Of a stretch of DNA of 64,000 nt, positions 33,874-42,737 are shown one piece after another. Source of the stretch: Cohaesibacter intestini (GTDB taxonomy: Bacteria > Pseudomonadota > Alphaproteobacteria > Rhizobiales > Cohaesibacteraceae); the NCBI RefSeq assembly GCF_003324485.1, contig NZ_QODK01000002.1, positions 372,001 to 436,000 of the forward strand. The letters are read 5' to 3'. The position numbers were made by a program, and so were the translations under genes. Position 1 is the first letter of the stretch, and each line of letters opens with the position of its first letter. The notes below the pieces were generated by a model that saw nothing but the letters and a program-made list of their open reading frames with translations, was not told the origin of the DNA and did not search any database.

Positions 33874-35580
33874 TCAGCCACCATTGGCAGGGCTATTCGC
33901 TGTGGCGTCAGCGCCATCCATTGCATCCGCGGCACCTTCGGGAGGCGCTTCGACCGCATCAAAATTGCGTTCCCATCCATCTTCACCTTCCGGCAGTTCA
34001 AACACCTGGCCCGGATAAATCAGATTCGGATTGCGGATCTGTTCGATATTGCCGTCATAAATGGTGGAATAGCGAATCCCTGCCCCATAGACGCGACGTG
34101 CGATCTCCCACAGATTGTCACCACGGCGAATGATCACCTTCTTGGTCTTAACAGGCTGAGATGCAGCCGGCGTTTCGCTGACTGGGGCTGGTGTATCGCT
34201 CGTCGCACCAGCAGGGTCGGCTTCGGCCACCACAGCAGGTTTGCTTTCACTCTCAACCGGTGCAGATGCCTTTTTGGTGAACACGACTTCGGCCCGTTTG
34301 GCGACAACGCCACGCTTGGTGTCGAGCAGATCGACGCGCGCACGATGCTCCCCGGCATTCAGTTTCAGCTTGCCATCAAACAAATAGCGCCCGGTCTCAC
34401 CACTGCGCTGATCGGACACCGCACGATTGTCAACATAAAGACGAACAATCGACCCGGCAGGCTCCGCAGCCCCGGCAATGAACAGAACATCGCCTTCAAT
34501 CTCGACCGCCTCGATCGAGACGAGTTGATTGGATGACGCTGCCTCTGGGTCCACCTCTTTCGGCTCCTCGGCAGGCTTTTCCTCTTGCTTGACCATCTCG
34601 GCGGCAGAGTCTTCTGACTTCACCTCAACGACAGGCTCGACAGGTGCCTTGGCTTCGTCCTTCGCCTCGCTCATCACAGCAGTCGGTTTCTCAACCTCTG
34701 GCTTGGTCTCTTCAACTGGCGCTTTGGCTTGCTCGACAGGAGCCGCAGGTGTGTCATCGTTTGCTGCCTCGACAGCAGGATCCGAGGCCTCGGAGGTCGC
34801 AGGGTCAGCTGCCTGAGCCGTCTTTTCTGGCTCAACCGCTGCCTCTGGTTGCGCAGGCGCGACCATTGGCTCGGTCTTCGGGGCTTCTGCCTTTGGTGCC
34901 GCAAGCTTTGCCAGCACCTTGGAAGCCTGACCTGGCGCTGTCTCAATAACCAGCAACTCACCGCTGCCATCTTCCGGCAGGGCTACCGTTACATTGCTGG
35001 TCGATGCTACCGTGTTGGCACCATCTTTCGAAGAAGCCATCAGCGACAAATCAGAAACGCCCTGCTCCAGCGCTTCAGCAAGAAGCATCACCCAGTCACC
35101 ATTGGCATCGGCAACTGCCTTGGCAAGCGTCTCTTCGCCATTTTTCAGCTCAACCAGCCAGCCCGGGCTGGCCTTGCCAGCAACAAGAGTCTCCCCATTG
35201 GGCTCGACACGAACCACATCGAAAGAAGGGGCCGGTGCCTCGGGTTTGGCCTCGGATGTGACGTCCGGTTCTGCCGCCTTTGCCGGCTCTGTGGCCGCTG
35301 GCTCGGCATCCGTCGGTTGATTATTCTCGGCAACCTCCTTGACCGGTGCGGGCTCAGGCTGTTTTGCCTCGGGCTGCACAGCTGGCTTTTCGTCGGTTTT
35401 CGGCTCGTCCACGTCTGGAGCCTTGGCCGCATTTTCTAACGGCATGGCAGTTTCGGTCACGGCGGGTTTTTCAGGCGTCGTCTTGTTTCCCAATCCCAAT
35501 TGATCGGCAAAGACAAACACACCGAGAGCAACGGCAATTACGCCACCACCAACGGCCATCAAAAGAGCAGCAGGCTTCAT
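33874..35580 (-). CDS. LysM-domain envelope protein with low-complexity region
   Basis: A 568-residue protein from the ATG at 35580 (MKPAALLMAVGGGVIAVALGVFVFADQ). It has an N-terminal TM anchor, a ~100-residue Pro/Ala/Glu/Lys stretch, an Ig-like unit (FDVVRVEPNGETLVAGKASPGWLVEL...), and a second low-complexity stretch. Another Ig-like unit (SIEAVEIEGDVLFIAGAAEPAGSIVRLYVDN) precedes the C-terminal LysM (IIRRGDNLWEIARRVYGAGIRYSTIYDGN...LIYPGQVFELPE). LysM binds peptidoglycan, so it probably spans the periplasm from the inner membrane to the wall. Similar proteins are common in Hyphomicrobiales; the role is not established. Confidence 0.85.
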   Translation of the reverse strand: MKPAALLMAVGGGVIAVALGVFVFADQLGLGNKTTPEKPAVTETAMPLENAAKAPDVDEPKTDEKPAVQPEAKQPEPAPVKEVAENNQPTDAEPAATEPAKAAEPDVTSEAKPEAPAPSFDVVRVEPNGETLVAGKASPGWLVELKNGEETLAKAVADANGDWVMLLAEALEQGVSDLSLMASSKDGANTVASTSNVTVALPEDGSGELLVIETAPGQASKVLAKLAAPKAEAPKTEPMVAPAQPEAAVEPEKTAQAADPATSEASDPAVEAANDDTPAAPVEQAKAPVEETKPEVEKPTAVMSEAKDEAKAPVEPVVEVKSEDSAAEMVKQEEKPAEEPKEVDPEAASSNQLVSIEAVEIEGDVLFIAGAAEPAGSIVRLYVDNRAVSDQRSGETGRYLFDGKLKLNAGEHRARVDLLDTKRGVVAKRAEVVFTKKASAPVESESKPAVVAEADPAGATSDTPAPVSETPAASQPVKTKKVIIRRGDNLWEIARRVYGAGIRYSTIYDGNIEQIRNPNLIYPGQVFELPEGEDGWERNFDAVEAPPEGAADAMDGADATANSPANGG

Positions 35581-35928
35581 AGTTCCATCACACTTGTTTG
35601 ACGCCACTTTTGGCGTCGGTCCATCCAGACTATCGTGTCACTTAAGAGATTGCACAGGGCTATTAGATACTACCGCCCATTATCATTTTTGTCGTTAGCA
35701 CAGAGCCTTGTTCAATCTGCTTAAAGAGCGCGAAAGCGGCGGATTCCTTTTATTTGCCAGTTTGGATTAACCTGTTTTTCCCTGTCGGGCAAGCAATTGC
35801 CCCTTGCAACTGGCCGGAATCTGGCGATTTGCGCCCAGAATGACACCGAAACCGCTCCAAATACCATTGCGTGGGGAAAGCGGCGCAACTTTCTTGACCC
35901 GGCCCCCATCCAATGCGACACAGATTTC
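35581..35928. other. Intergenic region between the LysM gene and the LOG-type gene
   Basis: 348 bases between divergent genes. An in-frame extension of the right-hand gene is open from 35797 but is unconserved. I see no clear promoter pair, hairpin or small ORF. Confidence 0.4.
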
Positions 35929-36540
35929 ATGGCAAAACTTGAAAAAATCTGCGTTTATTGTGGCTCTGGCCGTGGTAACGATCCGGCCTATGCTCAGGCC
36001 GCTGAAACCCTCGGCCAAAGCATGGCGAAAGCCGGTATTGAGCTGGTCTATGGCGGCGGCTCGGTTGGCTTGATGGGCATCACGGCCAAAAGTGTCCTCG
36101 ACCATGGCGGTCGGGTCACCGGCATCATTCCGGGCTTCCTGCAACAGCGCGAGGCAATGCTCGATGATGTGCAGGAGTTGATCATCACCGAGGACATGCA
36201 TGAGCGCAAACGCATGATGTTCAATCATGCTCAGGCCTTCGTCGCCCTGCCCGGCGGCATCGGCACTTTGGAAGAGCTGGTTGAAATGCTCACCTGGGCC
36301 CAGCTTGGGCGTCACAAGAAGCCCGTTCTGCTGGCCAACATCAACGGCTTCTGGGATCCCCTGACCGTGCTGCTCAATCATATGCGCAATGAGGAGTTCA
36401 TTCGCGACGGCATGGAAGTTGGTTTTCTGACTGCAAGCAGAGCCGAGGACATCGTCCCACGACTAATCGAAGCGGCTGCCGCAGTGCCGGACAGCGCCAT
36501 TGGCGTGGGTCATGACAGCGACGATTTGAAACGACTATGA
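35929..36540 (+). CDS. LOG-family nucleotide 5'-monophosphate phosphoribohydrolase
   Basis: A 203-residue Rossmann-fold protein starting MAKLEKICVYCGSGRGNDPAY. It has GGGSVGLMG and the family motif PGGIGTLEELVEMLTWAQLG, with Arg and Glu residues used for AMP cleavage. Homologues (LOG in plants, PpnN/TIGR00730 in bacteria) release adenine or cytokinin bases from nucleoside monophosphates. Bacterial members are often mislabelled lysine decarboxylases. The start at 35929 matches the family. Confidence 0.9.
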   Translation: MAKLEKICVYCGSGRGNDPAYAQAAETLGQSMAKAGIELVYGGGSVGLMGITAKSVLDHGGRVTGIIPGFLQQREAMLDDVQELIITEDMHERKRMMFNHAQAFVALPGGIGTLEELVEMLTWAQLGRHKKPVLLANINGFWDPLTVLLNHMRNEEFIRDGMEVGFLTASRAEDIVPRLIEAAAAVPDSAIGVGHDSDDLKRL

Positions 36541-36742
36541 TCGCGCTGTGATCCTTTGGACTAATTTTGCGATCCTATCCACCGCAAACGATGCCTTTTC
36601 TGCATCAAATTGATATGGCGCATTGGCCGCGCTGGTTTCGTGGTCTATGCCGAACCCGGGCACAATCGACCGATTGCTGCCGCCTTGAAGCAGCCCGCAA
36701 TGTCTGGCCGCGATCAAGCCCCCGAGACAGTCGAGAACGATC

Positions 36743-37204
36743 ATGAACCAGTTTGCCCTGATGGGCACCCTTTCGGCCCTCGCCGTTGGCATTTTTGTCG
36801 GTGTGCAGGGGATTTTTGCGGCACGTATGAGCATGGCAGACAATGCGATCAGCACCGGCCTTGTCATTCTGATTGCCGGCGGTTTGCTCGGCGCCTTTTT
36901 CCTCACCCTGCTCTATCCGACCGGTAATTTCACCGTCGCCCCGCTCGACATGTCCCGCATCGGCCTGTCACTGATTGGCGGTTTGGCAGGTGTGGTGATT
37001 GTCACGGGCTCAGCTTATGCCTTCGGCCATGTCAGCCCTGCTGCCGCCGTGCCATTGATCATCTTTGGCCAAATGGCCCTCGCTTTGCTGGCCGACAATT
37101 TCGGCTGGACCGGACAGGAGCCGCAGCCCATCGACATGCGCCGCATTGGCGGTCTGGTCATGCTGGCTGGTGCAATCTGGCTACTGCTGCCCAAAAACAA
37201 CTAG
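36743..37204 (+). CDS. YdcZ/DUF606-family DMT permease
   Basis: A 153-residue membrane protein with five hydrophobic segments (FALMGTLSALAVGIFVGVQG first, LVMLAGAIWLLLP last). It matches the half-size DMT proteins of the YdcZ/DUF606 family, which probably work as dimers. Substrate is unknown. It converges with rarD, and their stop codons overlap by 4 bases through a CTAG. Confidence 0.85.
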   Translation: MNQFALMGTLSALAVGIFVGVQGIFAARMSMADNAISTGLVILIAGGLLGAFFLTLLYPTGNFTVAPLDMSRIGLSLIGGLAGVVIVTGSAYAFGHVSPAAAVPLIIFGQMALALLADNFGWTGQEPQPIDMRRIGGLVMLAGAIWLLLPKNN

Positions 37205-38175
37205 ACTTGCAGAGGTGTCGGTTTCTTCTTCTGTCGGCGCGACGCCGTCAGGGCGTCATAGCAATAAATCAGCACCGACAACCAGATCAGAGCAAAGGTA
37301 ACGAGCTTGCTCGTCGAGACCGTCTCACCCAGCACGAACACCGCCACCAGAAACTGGATAGTCGGGTTCATATATTGCAGCACGCCAATGGTCGCCATCC
37401 TCAGGCGTTGCGCTGCAGACGAAAACCATAGCAGCGGCAGATAGGTCACAAGGCCCGTCAGCAGCAGAAACATGGTTGTCTTGGTGCCATAACCGATCAG
37501 ATGCCCCTCGCCCATGCCATGCACATAAATAAGAAAGCCGATGGCAAAGGGCGAAATCAGGATCAACTCGATCAGCAGACCGAGATTGGCCCCCACAGGC
37601 ACGATCTTGCGCAAATAGCCATAGATTCCGAAGGTCACGGCCACCGTCATCGAAACAATCGGCAAAGTGCCAAGCAAGGCGAGCTGCAAGCCGATGGCAA
37701 CCACCGCCAAGCCGATCGCCACGCCTTGCAAGCGAGACAACCGCTCGGACAGCATCACATATCCCATTGCCACATTGACCAGAGGCACGATGAAATAGCC
37801 AAGACTGGCTTCCGTTGCCTGTCCGTTGCTGACTGCCCAGATGTAAGTCAGCCAGTTGACCGAAATCAGCACGCTGGTCGCCAGCAGGATCAGCAAGGTT
37901 CGCGGGGTGCGAAAGATCTGCCAGACCTCACCCCAACGCTTGCGCCAGACAAAAAACAGCGACAGAACCAGCAGCGACCAGCCAACCCGATGTGATACCA
38001 CTTCCATCGGCGGCACATGGGACAGATGAGCATAAAAGAGGGTTAGAATCCCCCATGACCCATAGGCACCGATGGCCGCCAACAGACCCAGCCGCGTCTC
38101 CCGTTGGGACGCATCGTCACTCTGGACGCTGGCCATGGGCGATGGCCCGCCGCTATCTTTTGGCAGTTGAGACAC
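37201..38175 (-). CDS. rarD: RarD-type EamA permease
   Basis: A 324-residue protein with ten TM helices in two EamA repeats, opening RLGLLAAIGAYGSWGILTLFYAHLSHVPPMEVVSHR, the RarD hallmark. E. coli RarD was named for chloramphenicol sensitivity; transport substrates are uncertain. The start is GTG at 38175 with GAGG upstream; an ATG at 38133 is the alternative. It is 48 bases downstream of cimA on the same strand. Confidence 0.9.
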   Translation of the reverse strand: MSQLPKDSGGPSPMASVQSDDASQRETRLGLLAAIGAYGSWGILTLFYAHLSHVPPMEVVSHRVGWSLLVLSLFFVWRKRWGEVWQIFRTPRTLLILLATSVLISVNWLTYIWAVSNGQATEASLGYFIVPLVNVAMGYVMLSERLSRLQGVAIGLAVVAIGLQLALLGTLPIVSMTVAVTFGIYGYLRKIVPVGANLGLLIELILISPFAIGFLIYVHGMGEGHLIGYGTKTTMFLLLTGLVTYLPLLWFSSAAQRLRMATIGVLQYMNPTIQFLVAVFVLGETVSTSKLVTFALIWLSVLIYCYDALTASRRQKKKPTPLQV

Positions 38176-38223
38176 AGGGTCCTCACTTTATCCGAGCAGA
38201 CCGAACCCCGGCCCCTCACGCAG

Positions 38224-39810
38224 TCATGAATATTTGAAGAGCTTGTAGGTGACAGAATCCACCAAAGCTTGGAAAGAAGCATCGACAATATTCTCCGAAA
38301 CACCCACTGTAAACCAGCGATGTCCCTGCCCATCCCGGCTTTCGATCAACACGCGGGTGATAGCGCTGGTGCCACCATTCAGGATGCGCACCTTATAATC
38401 GACCAGCTCCAGATTTTCGATCTTGTCCTGCAAGGTGCCCAGATCCTTGCGAAGCGCGATATCAAGCGCGTTGACCGGACCTTGCCCTTCGGCCACCGAC
38501 ATGCGCGTCTCCCCATCAATCTCGACCTTAACGACCGCTTCGGACATGGTCACCAGATCGCCCATCGCATTGTAGCGGCGCTCGACGACGGTGCGGAAAC
38601 TTTCCACCCGGAAATAATCCGGCACACTGCCCAGATGCCGCCGCGCCAGCAATTCCAGCGACGCGCCCGCCCCCTCATAGGCATAGCCTTCCGCCTCGCG
38701 CTGCTTGACGATGGCCAACAGGTCCGGCAAACGCTTGTCTTTCTTGTCGACTTCGATCCCCATCCGGGCCAATTCATCGATCAGGTTCGACAGGCCTGCC
38801 TGATTGGAGACCAAAACCCGGCGGCTGTTACCCACCTGTTCCGGCGCCACATGTTCATAGGTATGCGGGTCTTTGAGGATAGCCGAGGCATGGATGCCGG
38901 CCTTGGTCGCAAAGGCACTTTCGCCCACATAAGGCTGATGCCGATCCGGCGCTTCATTGAGCAAATCATCAAACTGGCGCGAAATCATCGTCAGGCTTTT
39001 CAAGCCTGTGTCGTTAACGCCAACTTCGAAACGATCAGCAAATTCCGGCTTCAATTTCAAGGTCGGGATCAAGGTCACCAGATTGGCATTGCCGCAGCGC
39101 TCACCAATGCCATTCAGCGTGCCCTGAATCTGCCTCACCCCACCGCGCACCGCTGCCAACGAGTTGGCCACCGCCTGCTCGGTATCATTGTGGGCGTGAA
39201 TGCCAAGATGGGATCCCGGCACATGCTGCGTCACATCCTGCATGATTTCAAAGACTTCATGCGGCATGGTGCCGCCATTGGTATCACACAACACCACCCA
39301 GCGCGCGCCGGCCTCATAAGCGGTCTTGACGCAGGCCAGAGCATAGTCGCGATTGGCCTTGTAGCCATCAAAGAAATGCTCGCAATCGACCATCGCGACC
39401 TTGCCCGCCGCAATCGCCGCCTTCACCGAGTCGGTGATGCCTTCGAGATTTTCCTCATTGGTGCAGCCGAGCGCCACGTCAACATGATAGTCCCAGCTCT
39501 TTGCCACATAACAGATGGCATCGGCGGAAGAATTGATCAGAGCCTGCACGCCGGGGTCATTTTCCACCGACCGCCCGGCCCGCTTGGTCATGCCAAAGGC
39601 GGTGAAGGTTGCCTTCTCCGTCCGCTTCTCGGTGAAAAAAGCATCATCCGTCGGATTGGCACCGGGATAGCCCCCTTCCACATAATCCACCCCAAGCTCA
39701 TCAAGAATGCGGGCAATGACAATCTTGTTCTCAACGTTGAAATCAAGGCCGTTGGTCTGAGCACCATCGCGCAGCGTGGTATCGAACAGATAGAGACGTT
39801 CTTTGGTCAT
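38224..39810 (-). CDS. cimA: Citramalate synthase
   Basis: A 528-residue enzyme of the isopropylmalate/homocitrate synthase family, length typical of CimA. The N-terminal TIM barrel has DTTLRDGAQTNGLDF at ~10-24, EGGYPGANPTD and HAHNDTEQAVANSLAAV with the metal-binding His pair. A C-terminal regulatory (LeuA-type dimer) domain follows. It condenses pyruvate and acetyl-CoA to citramalate, a threonine-independent route to isoleucine. The start at 39810 (MTKERLYLFDTT) matches the family; the open frame runs to 39945. Confidence 0.92.
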   Translation of the reverse strand: MTKERLYLFDTTLRDGAQTNGLDFNVENKIVIARILDELGVDYVEGGYPGANPTDDAFFTEKRTEKATFTAFGMTKRAGRSVENDPGVQALINSSADAICYVAKSWDYHVDVALGCTNEENLEGITDSVKAAIAAGKVAMVDCEHFFDGYKANRDYALACVKTAYEAGARWVVLCDTNGGTMPHEVFEIMQDVTQHVPGSHLGIHAHNDTEQAVANSLAAVRGGVRQIQGTLNGIGERCGNANLVTLIPTLKLKPEFADRFEVGVNDTGLKSLTMISRQFDDLLNEAPDRHQPYVGESAFATKAGIHASAILKDPHTYEHVAPEQVGNSRRVLVSNQAGLSNLIDELARMGIEVDKKDKRLPDLLAIVKQREAEGYAYEGAGASLELLARRHLGSVPDYFRVESFRTVVERRYNAMGDLVTMSEAVVKVEIDGETRMSVAEGQGPVNALDIALRKDLGTLQDKIENLELVDYKVRILNGGTSAITRVLIESRDGQGHRWFTVGVSENIVDASFQALVDSVTYKLFKYS

Positions 39811-39926
39811 TGATTTGGGTCCTGAATTGCAGTCTGGTTGGTGTTTGCGATCGTCGTTTGGGCTTTTAGAGCCCGCAATTGCCACCCACCCCTTATTGTC
39901 TTTGTTTCCGGAAGGTGGGTAGAGAA

Positions 39927-39954
39927 GAACCCGCAATGACGCCATTGCGGGTTC
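39927..39954 (-). terminator. Terminator after cysS
   Basis: 12-bp stem GAACCCGCAATG / CATTGCGGGTTC with a 4-base loop, followed on the minus strand by TTCTCT. It separates cysS from cimA. Confidence 0.7.
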
Positions 39955-39961
39955 CTTACAT

Positions 39962-41362
39962 TCAGTCTTTCAGGGTCCAGCTTGTTTCAAACTGCCCCGT
40001 TTCTTTATTCTTGGAGTCTTTCAAGGCCACACCCATGGCGGCAAGCGTATCGCGCAGCTCATCAGACTTGGCAAAGTCCTTGTTGTTGCGGGCATCCAGC
40101 CGCTCATCCACCAGCGCCTGAATGGCTGTTTCATCCACCTTGGCGGCATCCGCCGGACGCCAGCTGGCCCAGTCCTTCGGATCTTGCGCCAACACACCGA
40201 TCAATTGCTGCAGGCTGGCCTTCAACCGTGCCGCTGCCTCGCGATCCCCGCCTTGCGCTTTGCTGCGCAAGCCATGCAGTTCGGCAATCGCCTTGGGCGT
40301 ATTGAGATCGTCGGCCAACGCGGCAATCACGGCTTCATCTGGTACGGATGCCTCGACATCAGCCGTCAGGGCATACCATTGATCAAGGATTTTCTTGGCT
40401 TCACGCACCCCGTCCGCCGTCCAGTTGAACGGCTTGGCATAATGGGTGGTCAGCAAGGCCAGCCGGATCGCTTCCCCCGGCCAATGATCGATCAGGTCAT
40501 GCACGGTGGTGAAATTGCCAAGCGATTTCGACATCTTCTCCCCTTCCACCTGAACAAAGCCATTATGCATCCAGACCCGAGCCATGGTGTGATTGCCATG
40601 GGCACAGCGAGACTGGGCGATCTCATTCTCATGATGCGGGAAGGTCAGATCGATCCCACCCCCATGAATGTCGAACTCTTCACCCAGATGCTTCTCGCTC
40701 ATGGCAGAACATTCGATATGCCAGCCCGGACGCCCCGCGCCCCACGGGCTCGGCCAGCTCGGCTCGCCCTCCTTGGAGGGCTTCCACAAAACGAAATCCA
40801 TCGGATTGCGCTTGTAAGGGGCCACTTCGACTCGCGCGCCAGCAATCATGTCGTCGATGGAGCGACCGGATAATTCGCCATAATCCTTCATCGTATCAAC
40901 CGCAAACAGCACATGGCCTTCGGCAGCATAGGCATGGCCTTTTTCGATCAGGGTGCCGATCATCGATAGCATTTCATCGATATGCTCGGTCGCCCGCGGT
41001 TCGATCGTCGGGCGCATGGCGCCCAATGCATCCATATCCGCATGATAGAGCGCCGTTGTTTCCTCGGTCAGCTCGCGAATGGAGATGCCGCGATCGGCCG
41101 CCCTGGCATTGATCTTGTCATCCACATCGGTGATGTTGCGCACATAGGTCACATGCTCGGCCCCATATGTATGGCGCAACAGACGAAACAGCATGTCAAA
41201 CACCACGACCGGACGGGCATTGCCAATATGGGCCGTGTCATAGACGGTGGGTCCACAGACATACATGCGAACATTGTTCGGATCGATCGGCTCGAAAGCC
41301 TCTTTGCGCTTTGTCAGGCTATTGTAAAGCGTCAGCTTTGCTTGTTCGGCATGTTTGGTCAT
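39962..41362 (-). CDS. cysS: Cysteinyl-tRNA synthetase
   Basis: A 466-residue class I synthetase charging tRNA-Cys. The HIGH-type motif is TAHIGNARP near residue 42, with CGPTVYD just before it supplying a zinc-ligand Cys. WHIECSAMS and FPHHENE carry the other ligands, and KMSKSLGN is the KMSKS motif. The start at 41362 overlaps the stop of a small upstream frame as ATGA, so its translation may be coupled. GGGAATGGGTC lies just upstream. Confidence 0.96.
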   Translation of the reverse strand: MTKHAEQAKLTLYNSLTKRKEAFEPIDPNNVRMYVCGPTVYDTAHIGNARPVVVFDMLFRLLRHTYGAEHVTYVRNITDVDDKINARAADRGISIRELTEETTALYHADMDALGAMRPTIEPRATEHIDEMLSMIGTLIEKGHAYAAEGHVLFAVDTMKDYGELSGRSIDDMIAGARVEVAPYKRNPMDFVLWKPSKEGEPSWPSPWGAGRPGWHIECSAMSEKHLGEEFDIHGGGIDLTFPHHENEIAQSRCAHGNHTMARVWMHNGFVQVEGEKMSKSLGNFTTVHDLIDHWPGEAIRLALLTTHYAKPFNWTADGVREAKKILDQWYALTADVEASVPDEAVIAALADDLNTPKAIAELHGLRSKAQGGDREAAARLKASLQQLIGVLAQDPKDWASWRPADAAKVDETAIQALVDERLDARNNKDFAKSDELRDTLAAMGVALKDSKNKETGQFETSWTLKD

Positions 41363-41484
41363 TGACCCATTCCCAATCTGTATCTGCAATTCGTGCAGAA
41401 AAAGTCTTCAATTTCAAACGCATCGTTACCTTGGCGCGGCCCGGAATGCAAAATACCGGACATGCCAGAACAACAACCGCACAT
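41359..41484 (-). CDS. Candidate 41-residue zinc-ribbon protein upstream of cysS
   Basis: The reading frame ends at 41359 with TGA overlapping the cysS ATG. From the ATG at 41484 it gives 41 residues with CxxC pairs at each end (MCGCCSGM and [14 protein letters not shown]) around an acidic FEIED segment, the plan of a small zinc ribbon. No good ribosome site precedes the ATG; the same frame is open back to 41688, so the true start may be earlier or the gene may be a remnant. Confidence 0.35.
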   Translation of the reverse strand: MCGCCSGMSGILHSGPRQGNDAFEIEDFFCTNCRYRLGMGQ

Positions 41485-41930
41485 CGGGCGTTGGCCGGAA
41501 ATCGTTTCAAGATATTGTAGGGATGAGCGAAACGGCTCCAGCCAGCGATATGCTAGTGGATAATAATCGAACCAATAATGCAGCAGTTGGTAGGACGATC
41601 CGTTTTCATGGCCGCCACAATGGCCAAATTGTCGTGGCGCGTCAACCGTCCAAAGCCGCCAAACAGCAGAATAAAGCGCGCTATCCACGCATCAACCCGC
41701 AATATCTGCAAGATGCCGCGCAACTTTGGAACCGAAAACGGACGAGAAAGCGGTCAGAAAAAATGGTTTTACACATCCAAACCATCACCATTCATCAACA
41801 TGAACCGAAGATGAATGATCACCTCAGACTTCGTTCAGCCCGCATTTCGTATGGTGTTTTCATCAATCAGGATCACAATGGTTCGGCTTGATGAGACCTT
41901 CATTTTCGCCACTCACACTGGCAATCGAAT

Positions 41931-42026
41931 ACGGCAAAGAACCCATCCCATGGGCATTTATGCCCGAACCAGTCGCACCCACTCTTTGCCGCATGGAAGC
42001 TCCTGACTTCATTGTCAGGAGCTTTT
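41931..42026 (+). ncRNA. Candidate structured small RNA with terminator
   Basis: A closed stem CGGCAAAGA (41931-41939) / TCTTTGCCG (41982-41990) encloses a hairpin GGGCAT / ATGCCC (41951-41964). Seven bases later comes an 11-bp stem AAGCTCCTGAC / GTCAGGAGCTT (41997-42024) ending in TTTT, a standard terminator on the plus strand. No plus-strand gene precedes it. The order, domain then terminator, is that of an independent small RNA. I cannot match it to a known family. Confidence 0.4.
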
Positions 42027-42164
42027 CCATTTTCAGACAGGGTGATTCTGTTTATCATGAACAACCGGGTCACGTTCTTCACAGGCAATCAATTTCCTGC
42101 GCGATAAACTGAATAATCGTTTAAGCTTCCAACGTCCAATTGCTTAGTATTTGTAACTAGGGCT

Positions 42165-42179
42165 GTCCAAATTGTGGAC
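42165..42179. promoter_or_regulatory. Possible operator upstream of the ArsR-type regulator
   Basis: GTCCA-AATTG-TGGAC, a 5-5-5 dyad; a related half-site GTCCAATTG lies at 42134-42142, 31 bases to the left. The location, about 125-210 bases ahead of the regulator unit, would suit autoregulation. Confidence 0.25.
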
Positions 42180-42302
42180 CAATGACCACAAAAAATGACG
42201 GGAATCCGCGAAAACAGCTTCACTCGACTAAGCCATCGGTATAGTAATGTCCCAAGATGACCGGAGACCTATTGTCACACGACACCAAGGAGAAGGAGGG
42301 GT

Positions 42303-42380
42303 ATGGCGGACAAGCGGACTAAAAAACGTCCGAAAAATCAGTCTACCCAAGAGCTCCCGGAGCTAGAGACCCTGACATGA
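42303..42380 (+). CDS. 25-residue leader peptide coupled to the regulator gene
   Basis: ATG at 42303 with a very strong ribosome site (AGGAGAAGGAGG) upstream. After 25 codons its TGA overlaps the ATG of the next gene as ATGA. The peptide is basic at the front (MADKRTKKRPKNQ) and acidic at the back (ELPELETL). The regulator's own start has no comparable ribosome site, so this frame probably drives its translation. I do not recognise a family. Confidence 0.5.
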   Translation: MADKRTKKRPKNQSTQELPELETLT

Positions 42381-42679
42381 ATATGAACATTCAAGACCTG
42401 GAAAAAAATTCAGAAGAGGCGGCAGGATTTCTAAAACTCCTTGCATCCGGCCCTCGTCTCCTCATTCTGTGCCAACTTATTGATGGCGAACAGAATGTCG
42501 GCACCCTTGCCGAGAAAACCGGCCTGCGCATGACAACCGTGTCCCAGCACATGGCCCTGATGCGCGCCCAAAGCGTCGTCACGACCCGTCGTGAAGGCAC
42601 CACGATCTACTATTCCCTCGCCAGCCCGGTTGTCGAGGAAGTGCTTTCGGTCTTGCATAAGAGCTTCTGTCAGCCTTAG
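42377..42679 (+). CDS. ArsR-family regulator, persulfide-sensor type (SqrR/BigR-like)
   Basis: A 100-residue winged-helix repressor: RLLILCQLIDGEQNVGTLAEKTGLRMTTVSQHMALMRAQSVVTTRREGTTIYYSLAS. Cys32 and Cys98 are 66 residues apart, the same spacing as the redox pair of SqrR (Cys41/Cys107) and BigR (Cys42/Cys108), which form a polysulfide bridge when persulfides are present. No metal-binding alpha-3 CxC is present. Sulfide or redox sensing is therefore the likely role. No sulfur-oxidation gene lies next to it, so its targets are probably elsewhere. Confidence 0.85.
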   Translation: MNMNIQDLEKNSEEAAGFLKLLASGPRLLILCQLIDGEQNVGTLAEKTGLRMTTVSQHMALMRAQSVVTTRREGTTIYYSLASPVVEEVLSVLHKSFCQP

Positions 42680-42737
42680 GATCAGCCGCATCACATCCAC
42701 GCAAGAGCCGAAAGGTCTGATTTAGATCTTGAGGACA

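Larger units (their letters stand above)
41485..42302. other. Non-coding or decayed stretch between cysS and the persulfide-type regulator
   Basis: 818 bases without a secure gene. It is richer in A than its surroundings. Frames on both strands (for example + 41522-41891 and - 41900-42058) encode unrecognised peptides. It holds a candidate structured RNA with terminator (41931-42026) and possible operators near 42133 and 42165. It may be a decayed gene plus regulatory DNA. Confidence 0.4.

Noticed and set aside
33809-34018. 69-codon plus-strand ORF beginning at the GANTC pair
   Set aside because: Most of it is antisense to the LysM domain; the non-overlapping part has no ribosome site.
34500-35400. 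Repetitive Ser/Ala-rich plus-strand frames opposite the LysM gene
   Set aside because: They are mirror translations of the Pro/Ala/Glu/Lys low-complexity region.
38269-39813. 514-codon open frame antisense to cimA
   Set aside because: Shadow of a high-GC gene; composition is Arg/His-rich with no recognisable domain.
41355-41891. 178-codon plus-strand frame across the cysS upstream region
   Set aside because: It starts at a TTG, its CxxC is the mirror of the minus-strand zinc ribbon, and the rest is basic and unrecognised. An internal start at 41522 was considered but has no ribosome site.
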